A stretch of 64,000 nucleotides of DNA. It comes from Enchytraeus crypticus (taxonomy: Eukaryota; Annelida; Clitellata; Enchytraeida; Enchytraeidae). The translations under genes were made by a program, and so were the position numbers. Shown here in pieces: positions 1-13,350 of this stretch (positions are counted from its first letter, which is position 1; every line of letters begins with the position of its first letter). The stretch spans positions 2,085,001-2,149,000 of the forward strand of contig CAJHZI010000203.1 in the NCBI GenBank assembly GCA_905160935.1. Reading direction: 5' to 3'. The notes under the pieces were generated by a model. It was not told where the DNA came from and searched no databases. It was given only the letters and a program-made list of their open reading frames with translations.

Positions 1-1300
1 CCAGGATCATTAAATGCAGATGTTTGGATATTAAGCGAACACTCTAGATTAAAGTGTTTATGAAAAGTCTAGCATTGCAATTAGAATTAATTAGATCTCA
101 CCAATTAAGATTTATAAGAATTAAATAAAAATTTGCGTCTCTGATATTGCCTTGTAACGAGGAACCGGAGTTAACGTTTTATTGATTGATTGATGATCAA
201 TTAGAGTCAATTGAGGATTAATTACGTAAACGAACCACCGCAAAATGGTGAATTTCATCTGCAGTACTTATGATCCGACAAATGAGTAAAAGTGTATGGA
301 CGAGAAGATTAGTTGAGCAGAAGGATTATAACTTATATATCTAAACATAATCAAAATTATAGATTGTTACTACTGCTGTCGTCTATAACAACATCGAAAA
401 CTATTGAGACAACTCCAAATCGGTGAACAAAAAGAAGATCCCAAAGAGTGCAGATTCCAAAATCCAGAAAGCCAGTCTAAAGTTTAGGGAAGTTAGAGAA
501 AAGAAGGTTTACGTGCTAATGCAACAATGCCAATATCTGTGCCAGTAAATCAGACCCCCTATAATAAATTGTATCCGTTGCCGGCGGATGAGATAGATGC
601 CTGATCGGAATCTCATTTGTACTGACATTTAATTAGGAATGGGTCAATTACAACTGCTCAAAATTGCTCAGTATAGGCTTTTAGAAGCCGTAAAGCTGAT
701 GTTGGCATCAGTTTCATCACTCGACAGCAATATCAGTGACGGAAAAGCCCAGGATTTGAAGCCCTCACATACTGATCCGCTATCGGATATCGCGCCGAAA
801 TTGCCAGTAGCTCCAGTGATGATGTAGATTGCGTTATAACTGATGCAACTGACCAGTAGCATGTCGCTAAGTTGTCATACTGCGACTCACTATGTGCAGA
901 GTTCGAATAAGTGATATTTCCGTTAACGATAATAGAAATTGGAATGGAAATTATTGATATCCGTTAACGATAACGAAAATTAAGAATAGAAATTATTTTT
1001 AAAAGAAATAAAATAGAAATAGAAATTTCCGCGTCCTGAATAGAATAGTAACTTGAACGTATATATTCTAAGAACGGAAATTGTGATAAAATATTAGATT
1101 TTTATAAATAATTATTTTGAACGACTTTTAAAATCTCAGTATCACATGTATTAAAGAAGAAGATGACAACTTGCGTTCTTAATCCGTGATCTTTTATTTT
1201 TCCGGGATTGTTTATAAATCTTTCTTTTCTGAGCTTTGTTGCCAACATGTGGGTGTCGGATCTACTTTAATTATGAGTTGCAGGTTTAGGATGAGTTTAA
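1..1300. other. Intergenic: SINE pieces, no gene
   Basis: I see no coding exon. A (GATT)n-tailed retroposon end lies at about 118-190 (CCTTGTAACGAGGAACCGGAG, then GATT repeats) and a reversed tRNA-like SINE at 683-813. From about 900 to 1075 there is a degenerate GAAATAGAATAGTAA-type repeat. Confidence 0.6.
683..813 (-). mobile_element. tRNA-like SINE (family S1), reversed
   Basis: Read on the minus strand it has the S1 head (A-box-like GGCAATTTCGG, B-box-like CTTCAAATCCTGG), followed by the shared core GACATTGC-TCGAG-GAGGAAACTGACGTTAAC and GCTTTA. It is one of about ten copies here, diverged. Confidence 0.65.
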
Positions 1301-1310
1301 CTATGGCAAA

Positions 1311-1790
1311 ATGTTCGCTGGGAGAAAGAATGAAAGCGTAGCACGGGAGTATTTCATGTACGACGCTGCAAAGGGAAAATCCTGCTGTCAAATAATTGAT
1401 TGCAGGAATGGTAAAGAGTGTGGGGCATTTTTGGCCGGCATTAATTCCACACATCTTATGTCTCACATAAGGTGTGTGCATGAAAACGTATACAAAGAAA
1501 TTTCACAAAGAAAGGAACAACAAAAAATATGCAGCTTCTTCATCACTAGACTCTTCACTAGGGCAATTGAATGCTTATCCGTCTAATGTCATGAGCAGCA
1601 ATTGTACTGATGCTTTGCTCTTTGGAAAGACCATAGACCATAGAGCAGTGTAGCAGACAGATATTAGCAGACAAAGCTGAAGACCTGGTAACGGCACCGG
1701 CATCCCAAGCCTATGTAGAAAGAATTTTCTCTCTATGTGGCTTGCTAACAGCCAGGTAGTCGGAATAGGCTTCAGAAAGTCTTTAAATGC
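1311..1790 (+). pseudogene. hAT transposase remnant: BED zinc finger plus hATC end
   Basis: The open frame 1311-1586 begins SVAREYFMYDAAKGKSCCQI and ends its finger with THLMSHIRCVHENVYKEI, a BED-type C-C-H-H finger. About 100 nt later TAPASQAYVERIFSLCGLLT is the conserved start of the hAT dimerisation domain, broken by stops soon after. The catalytic middle is missing, so this is an internally deleted dead copy. It lies between two blocks of the same degenerate GAAATAGAATAG repeat (900-1075 and 2020-2240). Confidence 0.7.
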
Positions 1791-2019
1791 GAGTTTTCTC
1801 TGTAACTTAGCAGAAATGTGCTATGAAAATATCTGGTGAACTGCCTATTGCTTTTATTCAATTTCAAATTTAACTTCTTATATCAATTTTTTTGGTAAAA
1901 AATCTGAAACCCATCTGACTTGCAATTACCTCCAACAGACTTAATATTTTGTCATTCCTGCTTACAGAGCTATTCTTCAGATGCTGATATTTAAATTGCA
2001 GTTGATTAATTGAAAAATT

Positions 2020-2240
2020 TGATGTAGACAGTAATAGAAATAATTAAAAACATAAAATAGAAATAGAAATTATTTTCATAACAGAATAGTAATAGAAATT
2101 GGAAATTATTAGTGAACTGAAATTAGAATAGTAGTAGAAATTTAAAGTTATTTAAGAACTGAAATTAGAATAGTAATGGAAATTATGATCAGTTAATAGA
2201 ATAGTAATAGAAATCTGAAATTAATTTGTGAACTGAAATA
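2020..2240. repeat. Degenerate AATAGAAATAG-type repeat
   Basis: About 30-bp irregular units such as GAATAGTAATAGAAATTGG are repeated. They resemble the block at 900-1075 on the other side of the hAT remnant. Confidence 0.6.
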
Positions 2241-2334
2241 GCACTGGTTCGAATACAGGGCTCAAACCTTTACAATCATGCTCTTGAGAAGTAAATGGAC
2301 TCTAGAAACAATGTTTGATTATTTGATAGAAATA

Positions 2335-2450
2335 TTGACAATAACAATATCAAAAACAATAACAATAACAGTAACCACAACAATAGCAATAACAATAATA
2401 CTATTGCAAATAATAATAAAATTAACTACATTTTAGAAATAAAGATAATA
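2335..2450. repeat. AAC/AAT-rich microsatellite
   Basis: Runs of CAATAACAATAA and related hexamers. Confidence 0.7.
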
Positions 2451-2941
2451 AAAACAGTATAGTTTAGTTGTCTGCTTCGGCCATTCCTTTAAGCCGCTAG
2501 ATGACCTCAATAACAACGGGCGGCGATTCTCTACGTATTGATCGAATCATTTCTATCAAACATGGGCAATTTCCGAGGTAATAATACAATAAATTATAAT
2601 AATTTACCTACGGAAATGTTTATAGTGGTTGTTATCATTTTCTTAGCCGGTGACCGGTCTTTGAGACTGCTTTACAGGATTCTGGCTGGTTATTATCAAT
2701 CCTTTCCATGGTTAATTGTCAGTACTAAATAATAGCGCCAAATTAATTGACAACTAGATCCGATTTAAGACTAGACTTTCATGGGTCCAAGGAGTCATCA
2801 TTTGTTGACTGATCTATGCTTTGAACCCTGGTAGGCTATGTACAGTAATTTTGTAACTAGAACTAGTAATATATAGCAAGTATATATGAGTGCAGAAAGT
2901 AACGAAAATCACCCATGAAACAGTTTCAAGCTGAAAGCAAT

Positions 2942-3300
2942 TGCAACATCGACAACAGTTCAGCAGCTACAACACCGGCAGCAGCTGCAACATCGACAGC
3001 AGTGCAGCAGCTGCTACAACGACAGCAGCTACAACATTGGCAGTAGATACAACATCGGCAGCAGCTACAACACCGGCAGCAGATACAACATCGGCAGCAG
3101 CTATAACACCGGCAGCAGCTGCAACATTAGCAACAGATGTAACACCGGATACAGCTTTGACAGCGGATACAGCAAGCACCGGCAGCAGTTTCGCAGCTGT
3201 AGCACCGGCAGTAGTTGTAAATAGGCAGCAATTACAACACCGGTAGCATTGCAGCAGCTGTAGCACTGACAACAGCTGCAGCAGCGGCAGTAGTTAGCAG
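2942..3300. repeat. GCAGCAGCTACAACACCG-type 18-bp coding-like repeat
   Basis: Imperfect 9/18-bp units keep both strands open for about 100 codons (Ala/Thr-rich). Because the unit length is divisible by three, openness is not evidence of a gene. Confidence 0.75.
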
Positions 3301-4099
3301 CTGTTGCAGTGTCTCAATGGACAGACAATAGTGTCTGTACCGGAGTGGAAGCGTTCAATGAATGTTTTTGTTTAGAACACTCGATACTACACAGAATACA
3401 ACACGGCGCCACCTCCCACTCGTTTAATAGAGTCGAGCCTGTGTACAAAACTAACTCAAGCTATTTTTACTAGTTGTGATACATACGGCGTGTCTTATTC
3501 ATTAAAAATAGAGCATTCATACATTTCACATGTAGAAAGAGGCGACTAAGCAAGAAATGAGGCAAGAAAAAGCAATAGGCTACAAGGTATAAGATAAAGC
3601 AAACTTTTTGTGAAGTTATTAACTTTTGTTCGATGAATTATTCTTTATGGAACGCGAAACCAAAATCTAAGTAAACGATAAAATATGCACATTGAACCTA
3701 TCACTTGGCAGAACATTACAGAGCACCTGATGAGCACTTTCTTAATTTAAAAAAACAATTAATTTAATTGAAACACATGAAATATAAGTAAATAGAAATC
3801 ACACATAAAAAATGAATAAAAGAGCTACTCGTTGTACAGATGAAATTGTGCAGAGATTAATGCGAATACTTACAAAGGTACCAACTTGGGTTTAAAAATC
3901 TGAAATTAGTTAGAGACGAGAAATAAGAAATCGTCCTTAATCGCGAATGTGAGACGATAAACGGTATTGGAAGGATGTTTGTGTAGCGACTCTCTTCAGA
4001 GACTCCAGTCGACGCTGTTGTTGTTTTAGACAGCAATCAGACAGGCTCGGCTTGTTTCGCCTTCATTCATAATTAATAGAGCTGAAGAGCTCTACAGGA

Positions 4100-4345
4100 T
4101 TTGTCAATGAAACATTCCCTTGTCCTCTCAACGTCTGTCTGGCATTCATAGGAATAAAATTAGTTCTCTCTCTCTCTCTCTTAGTCCACTGCCTACTGGC
4201 AGGTCCATGGTATATAGCGCCTCCACTCTTCTCTGTCTTCCGCATTTCTCTTCATGTCCACATTTGAGTGGATCTTTAAATTATCTAACATACCTAATCT
4301 CGGCCTGCCCCTGCCTCTTTTTCCTTCTATTCTACCTTCGATTTA
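4100..4345 (-). mobile_element. LINE 3' end (family L3), reversed
   Basis: The minus strand ends with GGACCTGCCAGTAGGCAGTG followed by (GA)n. It carries the C-terminal coding remnant of an endonuclease-reverse transcriptase LINE (the EGRMEGKRGRGRPRLG type, seen more fully at 18233-18540 and 42110-42500). Confidence 0.65.
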
Positions 4346-4429
4346 GTAGTTAAAAATTAATTAACATATTGCAAAATACATAGAGCCTGTAAGAAGCTTC
4401 TAAGGAAAGATTAGATTTAGAGGTAAAAG

Positions 4430-4535
4430 CAGACTATAGGTGACAGTTTCATATCTCAAAAGGACATCAGTGACGGGTAGATCTAAAGTAGGATTTGAAA
4501 CCTTATCATCAACTGATCCCGCAGTTCGAAACCCG
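4430..4535 (-). mobile_element. tRNA-like SINE S1 fragment, reversed
   Basis: A partial S1 copy: TGACAGTTTCATATCTC, GACATCAGTGACGGG, GGATTTGAAACC. Confidence 0.5.
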
Positions 4536-4739
4536 ATCATGCCACGGTCTCGGCGCAATATTTCTTTGGCGACATAAATATATAAAAATACACTACACAA
4601 ATATGCTGAGACCTCTCGACACATTTTAAGTCATAAAGTCACAAAGTGTTGCTTTCGAGTTAGGAACCTGACGTTAACCTTAGCTTTAAAGTCACACGTT
4701 TAAACGAATGGAATATGTTATCTTGTTACCACTGTAACC

Positions 4740-5605
4740 AGGTAACATATTGATACCGTGATTCAGACCTCCACATTACCCCTGTAACAAGGTAACATAT
4801 TGATACCGTGGATTCATAAGTCCACATTACGTTACCCTTGTAACAAGGGAACATTTTGATACCGTGGATTCTTAAGTCCACATTACGTTACCCTTGTAAC
4901 AAGGTAACATATTGATACCGTGGATTCTTAAGTCCACATTACGTTACCCTTGTAACAAGGGAACATTTTGATACCGTGGATTCTTAAGTCCACATTACGT
5001 TACCCTTGTAACAAGGTAACATATTGATACCGTGGATTCATAAGTCCATATTACGTTACCCTTGAAACAAGGGAACATTTTGATACCGTGGAGTCTTAAG
5101 TCCACATTACGTTACCCTTGTAACAAGGGAACATTTTGATACCGTGGATTCATAAGTCCACATTACGTTACCCTTGTAACAAGGTAATATATTGATACCG
5201 TGGATTCATAAGTCCACATTACGTTACCCTTGTAACAAGGGAACATTTTGATACCGTGGATTCTTAAGTCCACATTACGTTACCCTTGTAACAAGGTAAC
5301 ATATTGATACCGTGGATTCATAAGTCCATATTACGTTACCCTTGAAACAAGGGAACATTTTGATACCGTGGAGTCTTAAGTCCACATTACGTTACCCTTG
5401 AAACAAGGGAACATTTTGATACCGTGGATTCATAAGTCCACATTACGTTACCCTTGTAACAAGGTAACATATTGATACCGTGGATTCATAAGTCCACATT
5501 ACGTACCCTTGTAACAAGGTAACATATTGACACCGTGGATGCAAGCCTCCACGTTACCCTTGTAACAAGGGAACATACTGATACCGTTGACTCAGCCCTC
5601 TACAT
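4740..5605. repeat. 56-bp satellite made of two palindromes, about 15 copies
   Basis: The unit holds GTTACCCTTGTAACAAGGTAAC and GTGGATTCTTAAGTCCAC, both inverted repeats, joined by ATATTGATACC and ATTAC. GATACC recurs at 4752, 4802, 4858, 4914, 4970 and 5026, so the period is 56 after a shorter first unit. Two variants (AAGGTAACATATTG and AAGGGAACATTTTG) often alternate, a dimeric higher-order pattern. Confidence 0.9.
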
Positions 5606-5913
5606 CACCCTGCTGATTCAGGTATGTATTAGTAATTAACAGCCGGTAACAGGCCCATCAATCTTGATACAGGACCAGGCAGAATCAATTGCGACTGACT
5701 GGCTCAACGATAGATTTAATTTGTCTGACATACACAGCTTCGACAGATATACAGGTAGAGAACAACTGATGAAAACATACAGAACATTGTCTGGACTTGT
5801 AACTGAGAGTCACTGCATATACACCTACATGTACCAGTAGGGAATATAAAAAGTATATTCAGGAAAAAGTTGCATAGGAGAGAAATTTAGAGTGAGCGAC
5901 CGAGTGAGTGAGC

Positions 5914-5944
<31 letters not shown>

Positions 5945-7425
5945 CGAGATAGAGAGAGAGAGAGAGAGGATTAGAGCTAAGAGATTGTAAACTGAGAGAA
6001 GGAAGGTACAGATTTAGCCCAAAGAGTCCTGTTGTACAAAAACAGTATAACAATATCTGAAATTAAAATCGTATTTCAATACTAAGCAGACGTGGCGGGA
6101 CCTAGCGTCCCTGATATTACACAGCAACTAGGAAACAGGCGCTAAACTAAGCCTAACATACATGTATACACAAAACCCTACGGGATGGAGAGTTGCAAAG
6201 GGTAGAAGCATACAGCCAAGTACGATCAAAAAGCACTAAGTGTTAAATTAGATCAGACGACAGAAAGACGATACTAAAGATCGCAGAAAGCAGACCGCCG
6301 GTTACAACAAATTGATTTCATAACAGTTGACAACTAATAAATATTTACATATTTTAAATTTAAAAAAACACCAGAAAATCATACCCAGAAAATTAATTTA
6401 TCAGTTTAATAAAATATCATCAGTCAATAGAGGAGTATTTGCAAAAAATAGATAAATTACAAATATAAACACGATTGATAGAAGATTTACAACAAACATG
6501 GTTCGATATTTTTAAATAAAAAAATACAAGCAGATCTGACATTTTAAACTTGATAAGTCTGAGACGTTACGTCTGGATTTTTGAATCCGATGTCATAGGA
6601 CAACCTGACGTTGCGAACGCTTCAGATGTTCAGGTTTTACATATTTTCAATTTTTAGTATTTTCAATTAACAGATTACACGTTAGCAGCAGTTGCCTATC
6701 CGTTTAAATGAAGGTTAACATTATTTAAGCATGAACATTGTATGTCTTATATTGATATTGCAAGGTATCAATGTGATAAAATATAACCTAAAGCTCTGCA
6801 TATTTATTGTCGTTGTAGAGCTGACCATAACGTCTACTTTTATATCAAAATAATACTTCAAGATACAGTTGAGTTCAAATTCGAACCGGCGGTTTCTCAC
6901 TTTCATCAAGTCAAAAACTAATCCTAATTTGGAATGCAGCATAATACTACACTGAGCTAACAAATAGGACAGTAATATAGAATTTAAAATTCTGAAGATC
7001 TAAATTCTTAACAGCATTTCCATTTCCTTCGATTTGTAGGCCTACATTTATGAGCTACCGTAATGACGCTATAATGGTAACTTGACAATAAATCTTATTT
7101 ATATATTTTTTCAAATATAATTTATGTTGCAGTAAAATATCATTCACGAGTGCCAATAAATATACATGTATATCTTTTATAATAGGCGTCAGTAATATAA
7201 GCTAATAAACAATGATTCCTACAGGACCCATCGAATGGTAGAGTTAGCAACACACTTTCCAGACAAGTAGGAAGCTCGTGCTTCAAATCTCAGCCTGAAA
7301 ATGTCTGAGAGTATCTTCCATGGCATGAAATTGATGAAACTAATCTTTTCAGTTAACTATTTACATATTAGTATGGTTGAACATTATGAACCAAGTCACT
7401 TACTGTATCAAAAGTCTCTCATCAT
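5605..7425. other. Intergenic, AT-rich, no gene seen
   Basis: It contains a (GA)n tract at about 5905-5970 and a possible diverged tRNA-like SINE at 7225-7340. I see no other supported feature. Confidence 0.5.
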
Positions 7426-7429
7426 CCTC

Positions 7430-7690
7430 ATCTTCCACTGGGCCCCAGTCTAGCTAGGGCTGGGATGTCAAAGTCCATAATCATCATCATCATCATCATC
7501 TTCCCTCGAATCCCAGTTAACTAGGGTCGGGATACGAATAGACTGTCTCAAATCCGCTCTGTCCTACATCATATCATCCATCAGTCAATCCCCTATTTGA
7601 GACTTCCATTCGCCTAAATTTTGTAGCAATTTCTGGAGCCTAGGCGCTTACCAACCGAATGCCCTTTCTGACATTGGTGTGGATCTTAGT
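7430..7690 (-). mobile_element. (GAT)n-tailed retroposon (family E5), reversed
   Basis: Reads CATCATCATCTTCCCTCGAA then CCCAGTTAACTAGGGTCGGG and TTTCTGGAGCCTAGGCGCTT. The same sequence recurs at 19770-19945, 25313-25490, 27060-27160, 31500-31660 and 38085-38165. Confidence 0.7.
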
Positions 7691-8149
7691 GCTTTAGTCG
7701 CCTTCTACGACACGTGCAGTCACCGGTTGGTCAATTCTTCAAATACCTCGGACATAACACGGGGATATGTCAAAGTCTCTAATATCGATGAAAAATCAGT
7801 AAGTCTGTATCAATCAATCATATATTCAACCAAGAGTCAATCTCATCTACATGTAGGTAAAAGAAGTTAGAGTAGTTTATTTGGCAACTATTGCTTTTGG
7901 CACGACAATGCTCCACCACGACCGATTCTGTGACATCTACGCTGACCGAATATTCCAGAGTTAAGATGATTTTCATCAATTATTTTCTTATATTTCAGAC
8001 TACTATTCAAAAGGTATTCTAATATAACTAATATCACTTTATGAGTTCGTATTTTATTGTAGAGTATTTTATTATGAGTTACTGAAACAAAGATAACCCG
8101 ATGCAGTAAGAATTGCAAAATAACAATAAGTCGACAGGGGTTGCTAGTG

Positions 8150-8520
8150 ACACGACGATCAAAACTGTCCTTAATCCCTTGTGAATCCTTTAAACCCTAA
8201 ATACGAGAAAATACAACCCCGTTACACCCTGACCAATTGAAAACCCAACCATGCTAAAACCTGACTACGATAAACACAGACTACGTTAAATCTAGACAAA
8301 GTGAAAACATGACAAAGTTAAACCACGACCACGCTAAACGCCAACCACGTGAAACTCTTTCCACCTTAAATCCTGATAATGTTACACCTCAACCACATGA
8401 AACTCGGATCACGTGAAACCCTAATCACGCTAAATCCTGACCGCATTGAACTTCAATCACGTGAATCCCTATTTATGTGAAACCATAATCACGCGAAACA
8501 CAGACCACCGGATACACAAT
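8150..8520. repeat. Degenerate 17-18-bp tandem repeat
   Basis: Irregular units of the form CCTGACCACGTTAAA recur about 20 times with much divergence. No coding potential. Confidence 0.7.
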
Positions 8521-9246
8521 GCTACAACAATGATATAACAATAAAAACGCCATAAAAACAACAAACTACGGCCTTAAATTTTACTTAAAAACAATCTGGC
8601 AGTCAAAAATAAACCTTGTTCCATATCATTTTGTTTCGTCAAGTTGCGCATGAAGTTTACTTCTTGAGGTTTCGCTCTCCTATAGTTTCCTTTTAGCCAG
8701 TCGTTATGTTCCTATTTATATAGCTAATAGGGAGGGGTCGGGATAGAAAATAGAACCATAGGGTCGGCTAAAGGTTCTGCTAAAAAATTTCTGTTAAAAA
8801 AACCTTCTGCTAAAGGTCGGCTAAAGGTTCGGCCTAACACCTCCAAAAGCATAAAAATGGGTTTTTATGCGCTCTTCCGGAAGAAGCATAATTTATGAAC
8901 TCATTCAGTTCACTTTCTTAAACGTTTGTTATAAAAACATTTAGTCACAAACAAATTGTATAAAACACCCTAATTACAACAATAAATTAAGTAAAAAACT
9001 TCAGAATCACTAATGAAATATCTAAGTATAATCGCCGACATAGTCCGTTGAGGGGCCTAGTGAACTTTTAGGACAACAACATCAAGTATCTAGTCCACTG
9101 CACTGATAAATCATACAGCTTACAAATACAATTCTACAGAAAGACCACTTGTAATATGTCTGCACTGGTACATAAATTACGACACCACTATTAAACAGTA
9201 TATAAATGATTAATTTTATGATCGTTTATCGTATTAATTATTGAAT

Positions 9247-9281
<35 letters not shown>

Positions 9282-12200
9282 GGTTTAACGTCCGTTTCCT
9301 CATACAAGGATGATGTCAGGGACGTCCAAGAATTTAGAAGAATTATTTTATTTTTCGATTCCACGTAATTGTCAGTGTACCCAAGCGCACTGGTACTAAA
9401 GTACAGTTTAGAAATCACATTCACTTCCACGGAAGTGGAGAAGTGGAATGTTCTATGAACACATCGATTAAATCAACCAAGTCAGAATGCATCTCAGTTA
9501 CCCTACAGAAAGAATAAAATCCTATTATACCACAATTTAAACATTACCAAAAAATTCCAAATATATGCATACAATACATAGACTATAGCAGGTATTTTCG
9601 GACTAATTATATTATTTAATTATCAATTTTAATATTAACAATTAATTATAATTATTATTAAAATGTTTAATTACTTTTATAAGTTAGCAAATACTACTAA
9701 ATATGATAAATGGATTGACATTGAAATTTCATTCTTTTGCTTATTGAAATAGATGAAAGAAATAATCATATGAATGTAAACGTTTACAACTCTTACTCTT
9801 TTCACTTCATCCATTCTTCCCTCAATCACCTGCCAGACAATTGATCTAAGGCAATTGCAGTTAAAATCTCGTCAAACTTATATTAAACATCAGTTTCTCT
9901 GTGTTTCTTGAATCAGCCTGATTTCAAATAAGTTTGTGAAATTAATTAAAGTTGTTATTATCACCAAACAAGTATCTTAAATGAGATAAAAAATTTCCCT
10001 GCTGACAGGTCAGGTTACTTTTATTAAGAAAAATCAAAAACTACGATTATAAATGCAGCCAGTTAATCCATAGAAAAGCACATATATATAAAAGCTAATC
10101 TTGCCGAGTAAGAAAATACAAAACATACAAACATGCATGCTACAATTTTATAAAGGAAAAGTTACCAAGTCAAAACATATATACAGACATATTACACTTA
10201 TTCATATTTAGTAGTGAAGTGAGAGAATTTGTCAATGCTCTGCAATATGACTGATATAAAACAAAAAAAATCAACATTTAATTATTAAGACCACACTTTA
10301 TCATCACCTACCACCTCAGAAAGTCTTCAAATGGCAAGAACCCAACCTCTCTCTCTCTCTCTCTCTCTCTCTTAGTGCAATGCCAATTGGCTGGTCCATG
10401 GTATATAACGTCTCCACTCTTCTCTGTCTTCGGTTTTCCTCTTCGTGTCCATATGAACGCATCCATCCATCCTTATAATATTGTCTAAGAACAATTTTAA
10501 CTTCTCAGGATGATTTTACGTTGCCATTTTTAATATCCGTGTTAGTTAAGCCTCTGGAAACACTTGAATTTTTCAGTTGAACTATTCGCATGTAGAACGA
10601 TTTCTCAATTCTACAGATTATTATCGTTTAAATAGAATTGCAATAGTTGTGAGCTGCTAAGTCAACAAGTACATAAATGTATTCTGCATAAAACCAGCAG
10701 GCACGAGATTCTTGATAATTTCAAGCATAAATCCTATTTTGATTTGCACATGGCAAATACACATAAAACTTTCACACTGTTGGATTTCAGTAGTGAGTAT
10801 ATTACTAGAACAAAAATTTGGTACAGTATTTTTTAATAATTCCGGCTTAAATTCCGATAGCAAAACATGACTAAAATATCTTGAAATTAATATATTAAGA
10901 ATATTAAGAATTACATTATCTTAAGAATTACATTATCTTAAGAATTACATAAGTATACTTTAATTCACAATATATTTAAGGCAAAACCCTGGTAATAAAT
11001 TAACTAAACTAAATAACACTTTCATTTTATGCTAAGTGATCAAGGATTGACATGTACAAAGAAACGTTACGTGCAATGTATGAGCTGGAGCCTGAGTTGG
11101 CAACACGCTTGCACGAAAAGTAAGAGACCAACGATTCGAAATCTAGCAGTATCATCTCCAGTAATACAAGTTAAACTTGATTAAGCTTTATTGCATATTA
11201 GGAATGAATTATATGATACAAAACTTAGCGATAACATAAAAATGTCAGCATCGTAACAGTATTGATTGGAGCCAACAACAACAATAATCATAAATAAAAT
11301 CAGTTGTGATATTAATCAGCGATAACAACAACAATACAATTCTAGCACTACGATCATTTATGACAACATCAAACACTAATCGATACGTTGAATTAAATCT
11401 CAACTTAGGTAGTCATTAGTTACAACAATAATTGATTTAGGTAATTGAAAGGCAACAATTAAATATCACAAATAATAGATAAACTTAACATATCTCACGG
11501 AATACAAGATCAGACTAAAGCAATTACAACAGATCAAGACTATAACGTGATATCAAAACAATATACGTACAAGAGATTCTACAAGAACACAAGATCAATC
11601 TAATGCAAGTATAACGAAGCAAAGATTTCAAGATAAAACTACTTCAAGTACGGCAGATCTCGAGGATTACAAGCTATCAGAAGTACACTAAATCAACCTG
11701 TCAGAAGTACACTAGATAATAACTCGGTGATTTGTAATCAGTTATTGATTGATTGATTGATTACTCATAGTGATGGCTGAGCCATTAAACGGAAATATAG
11801 AATTTACCACGAAATATAAAATGAGCTTCTGAGGTAGTTTTCAGTATCTGCGTTAGTTGACTGGTAAGAATCAGGGACGGCATTTCAATTATTTAGTTTA
11901 TTCCTTAACTTTCCCGAAAGCAACACCGTGAGAATGAAACCTAGAGTTTCGAAGCTCTACAGTCGTGTTTAACGTTGAGGCTTAACAACCTATGCCTTAC
12001 GATAAGCGACTTGTTTAAAATCTTCATTAGATGATAAAGACGTTTAGTGGTCGTCGCTTTAAGTCTCAAGTGGTAGAACTTTAACCCCATACTCTTCACA
12101 AATGGCAAAATCATATAATCGTTAATTATTTAATTAACATTAATTAGTCAATATTATTAAGATGTACATGTATATGTCATGACGTATGAAAACTCTTGAA

Positions 12201-13080
12201 ACTAATTAAAAATAACGTATTACAATTTATAGTAGATTAAAAAGAACTTCTAGCAAAACAGGGCTTTAAATAGCTGTGTTCATACAAAAGGAAATGCGGA
12301 TTACAAAACTACAGACTATTTACCAGTCTACTATCTAACACAAACATCTATAAAATGCAATAAACTCCGCAACGAATTATTCGGCCTATATAACTTGTAC
12401 ACTATTAAACGTCTCTGTTAGCGACTATGCAATCTAATTCATATCGGGCCTAATCTAATTCATTGAGAAGCCTAACTAAAATTGCTGCATTATTAAATGC
12501 ATCCCTACGAGTTGAAGCAATGCAGAAATACAAGCATGCCAAAGACCTACTCGGCAATTAAAACGTGTAGCATCAACAAAAATCTGTTACATGTAGCATC
12601 AACAAAGATGGTTACAAGTAGCATCAAGAAAGATGGTTAAAAGTAGACTGCGTGATAGAGACAAAGCGACTAAGCATAGCACCTGATGAAAAGCTATCGA
12701 ACACATTTCTAACATATATCATTTAAATTTATAGCAATAAATAACCATCTAATTGTTTAGAGTTTAATACATCCTATTCCTAGTAAACCTAGTATGTTGA
12801 ATTGCTGCCGATTTTTAGCAAGCGGGATACTAAAGTTTATAGCGCAAAACTGAATCAAATTAAGTAGAAAATAAATATTTCAAGAAGTGCTTTACATAGT
12901 AGAATTTATATTATTCGTAGATTTCAAAATTTCGCTAAATAGTTTCTTTCAAAGATTATCATCATAAAAAGCAAAAGGCAACAATTTTGATATATGCAAA
13001 GACGAAATTTTTACATTTACGAATAGGGTAAATTAGAGTCAATAGATTTTTGAAAATTTTCTCACTATCAATTTATAAAA
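8520..13080. other. Intergenic, no gene seen
   Basis: Contents: a reversed GTCCCTGACATCATCCTTG core with an adjoining (ATT)n tract (9245-9335), a reversed L3 LINE end with (CT)n at 10345-10450, a 17-bp TTAAGAATTACATTATC triplet at 10895-10950, a possible tRNA-like SINE near 11075-11180 and a short CATCAACAAAGATGGTTACA repeat at 12565-12650. The 3' UTR of iRhom should begin just below 13351. Confidence 0.5.
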
Positions 13081-13089
13081 TCGTAACAT

Positions 13090-13290
13090 CTTCATATTCT
13101 TCAGTGCACTGCCAAGTGGCAGGTCCAAGGTACATATTCATACTTAAATTCTGCTTTCTCGCTCCATAAGAGCACTCCTTAGGTCAACAAGTTAATCCCT
13201 TCACAAAGTCTATGTCTTATCCATACCTTCTGTAGCCCATATCTTGGGAAAAGTATGGCTTCTGAGGTTTCCCGTTGCCTCCCTCATCAT
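13090..13290 (-). mobile_element. (GAA)n-tailed retroposon E4, reversed
   Basis: Starts TTCTTCAGTGCACTGCCAAG and continues through CATAAGAGCACTCCTTAGGT to GTTTCCCGTTGCC. It is nearly identical to 18960-19155 and lies in the probable iRhom 3' UTR or flank. Confidence 0.7.
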
Positions 13291-13350
13291 AACATATACA
13301 ACAATAAATAATTCACTAAATCATTACAAAGATTTAGAGAGAGAGATCTT

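Noticed and set aside
2941..3272. Ala/Thr-rich 101-codon open frames on both strands
   Set aside because: An 18-bp repeat unit keeps both strands open; no start context or conserved segment.
4740..5605. CRISPR array
   Set aside because: Units are contiguous with no variable spacers, and the genome is animal.
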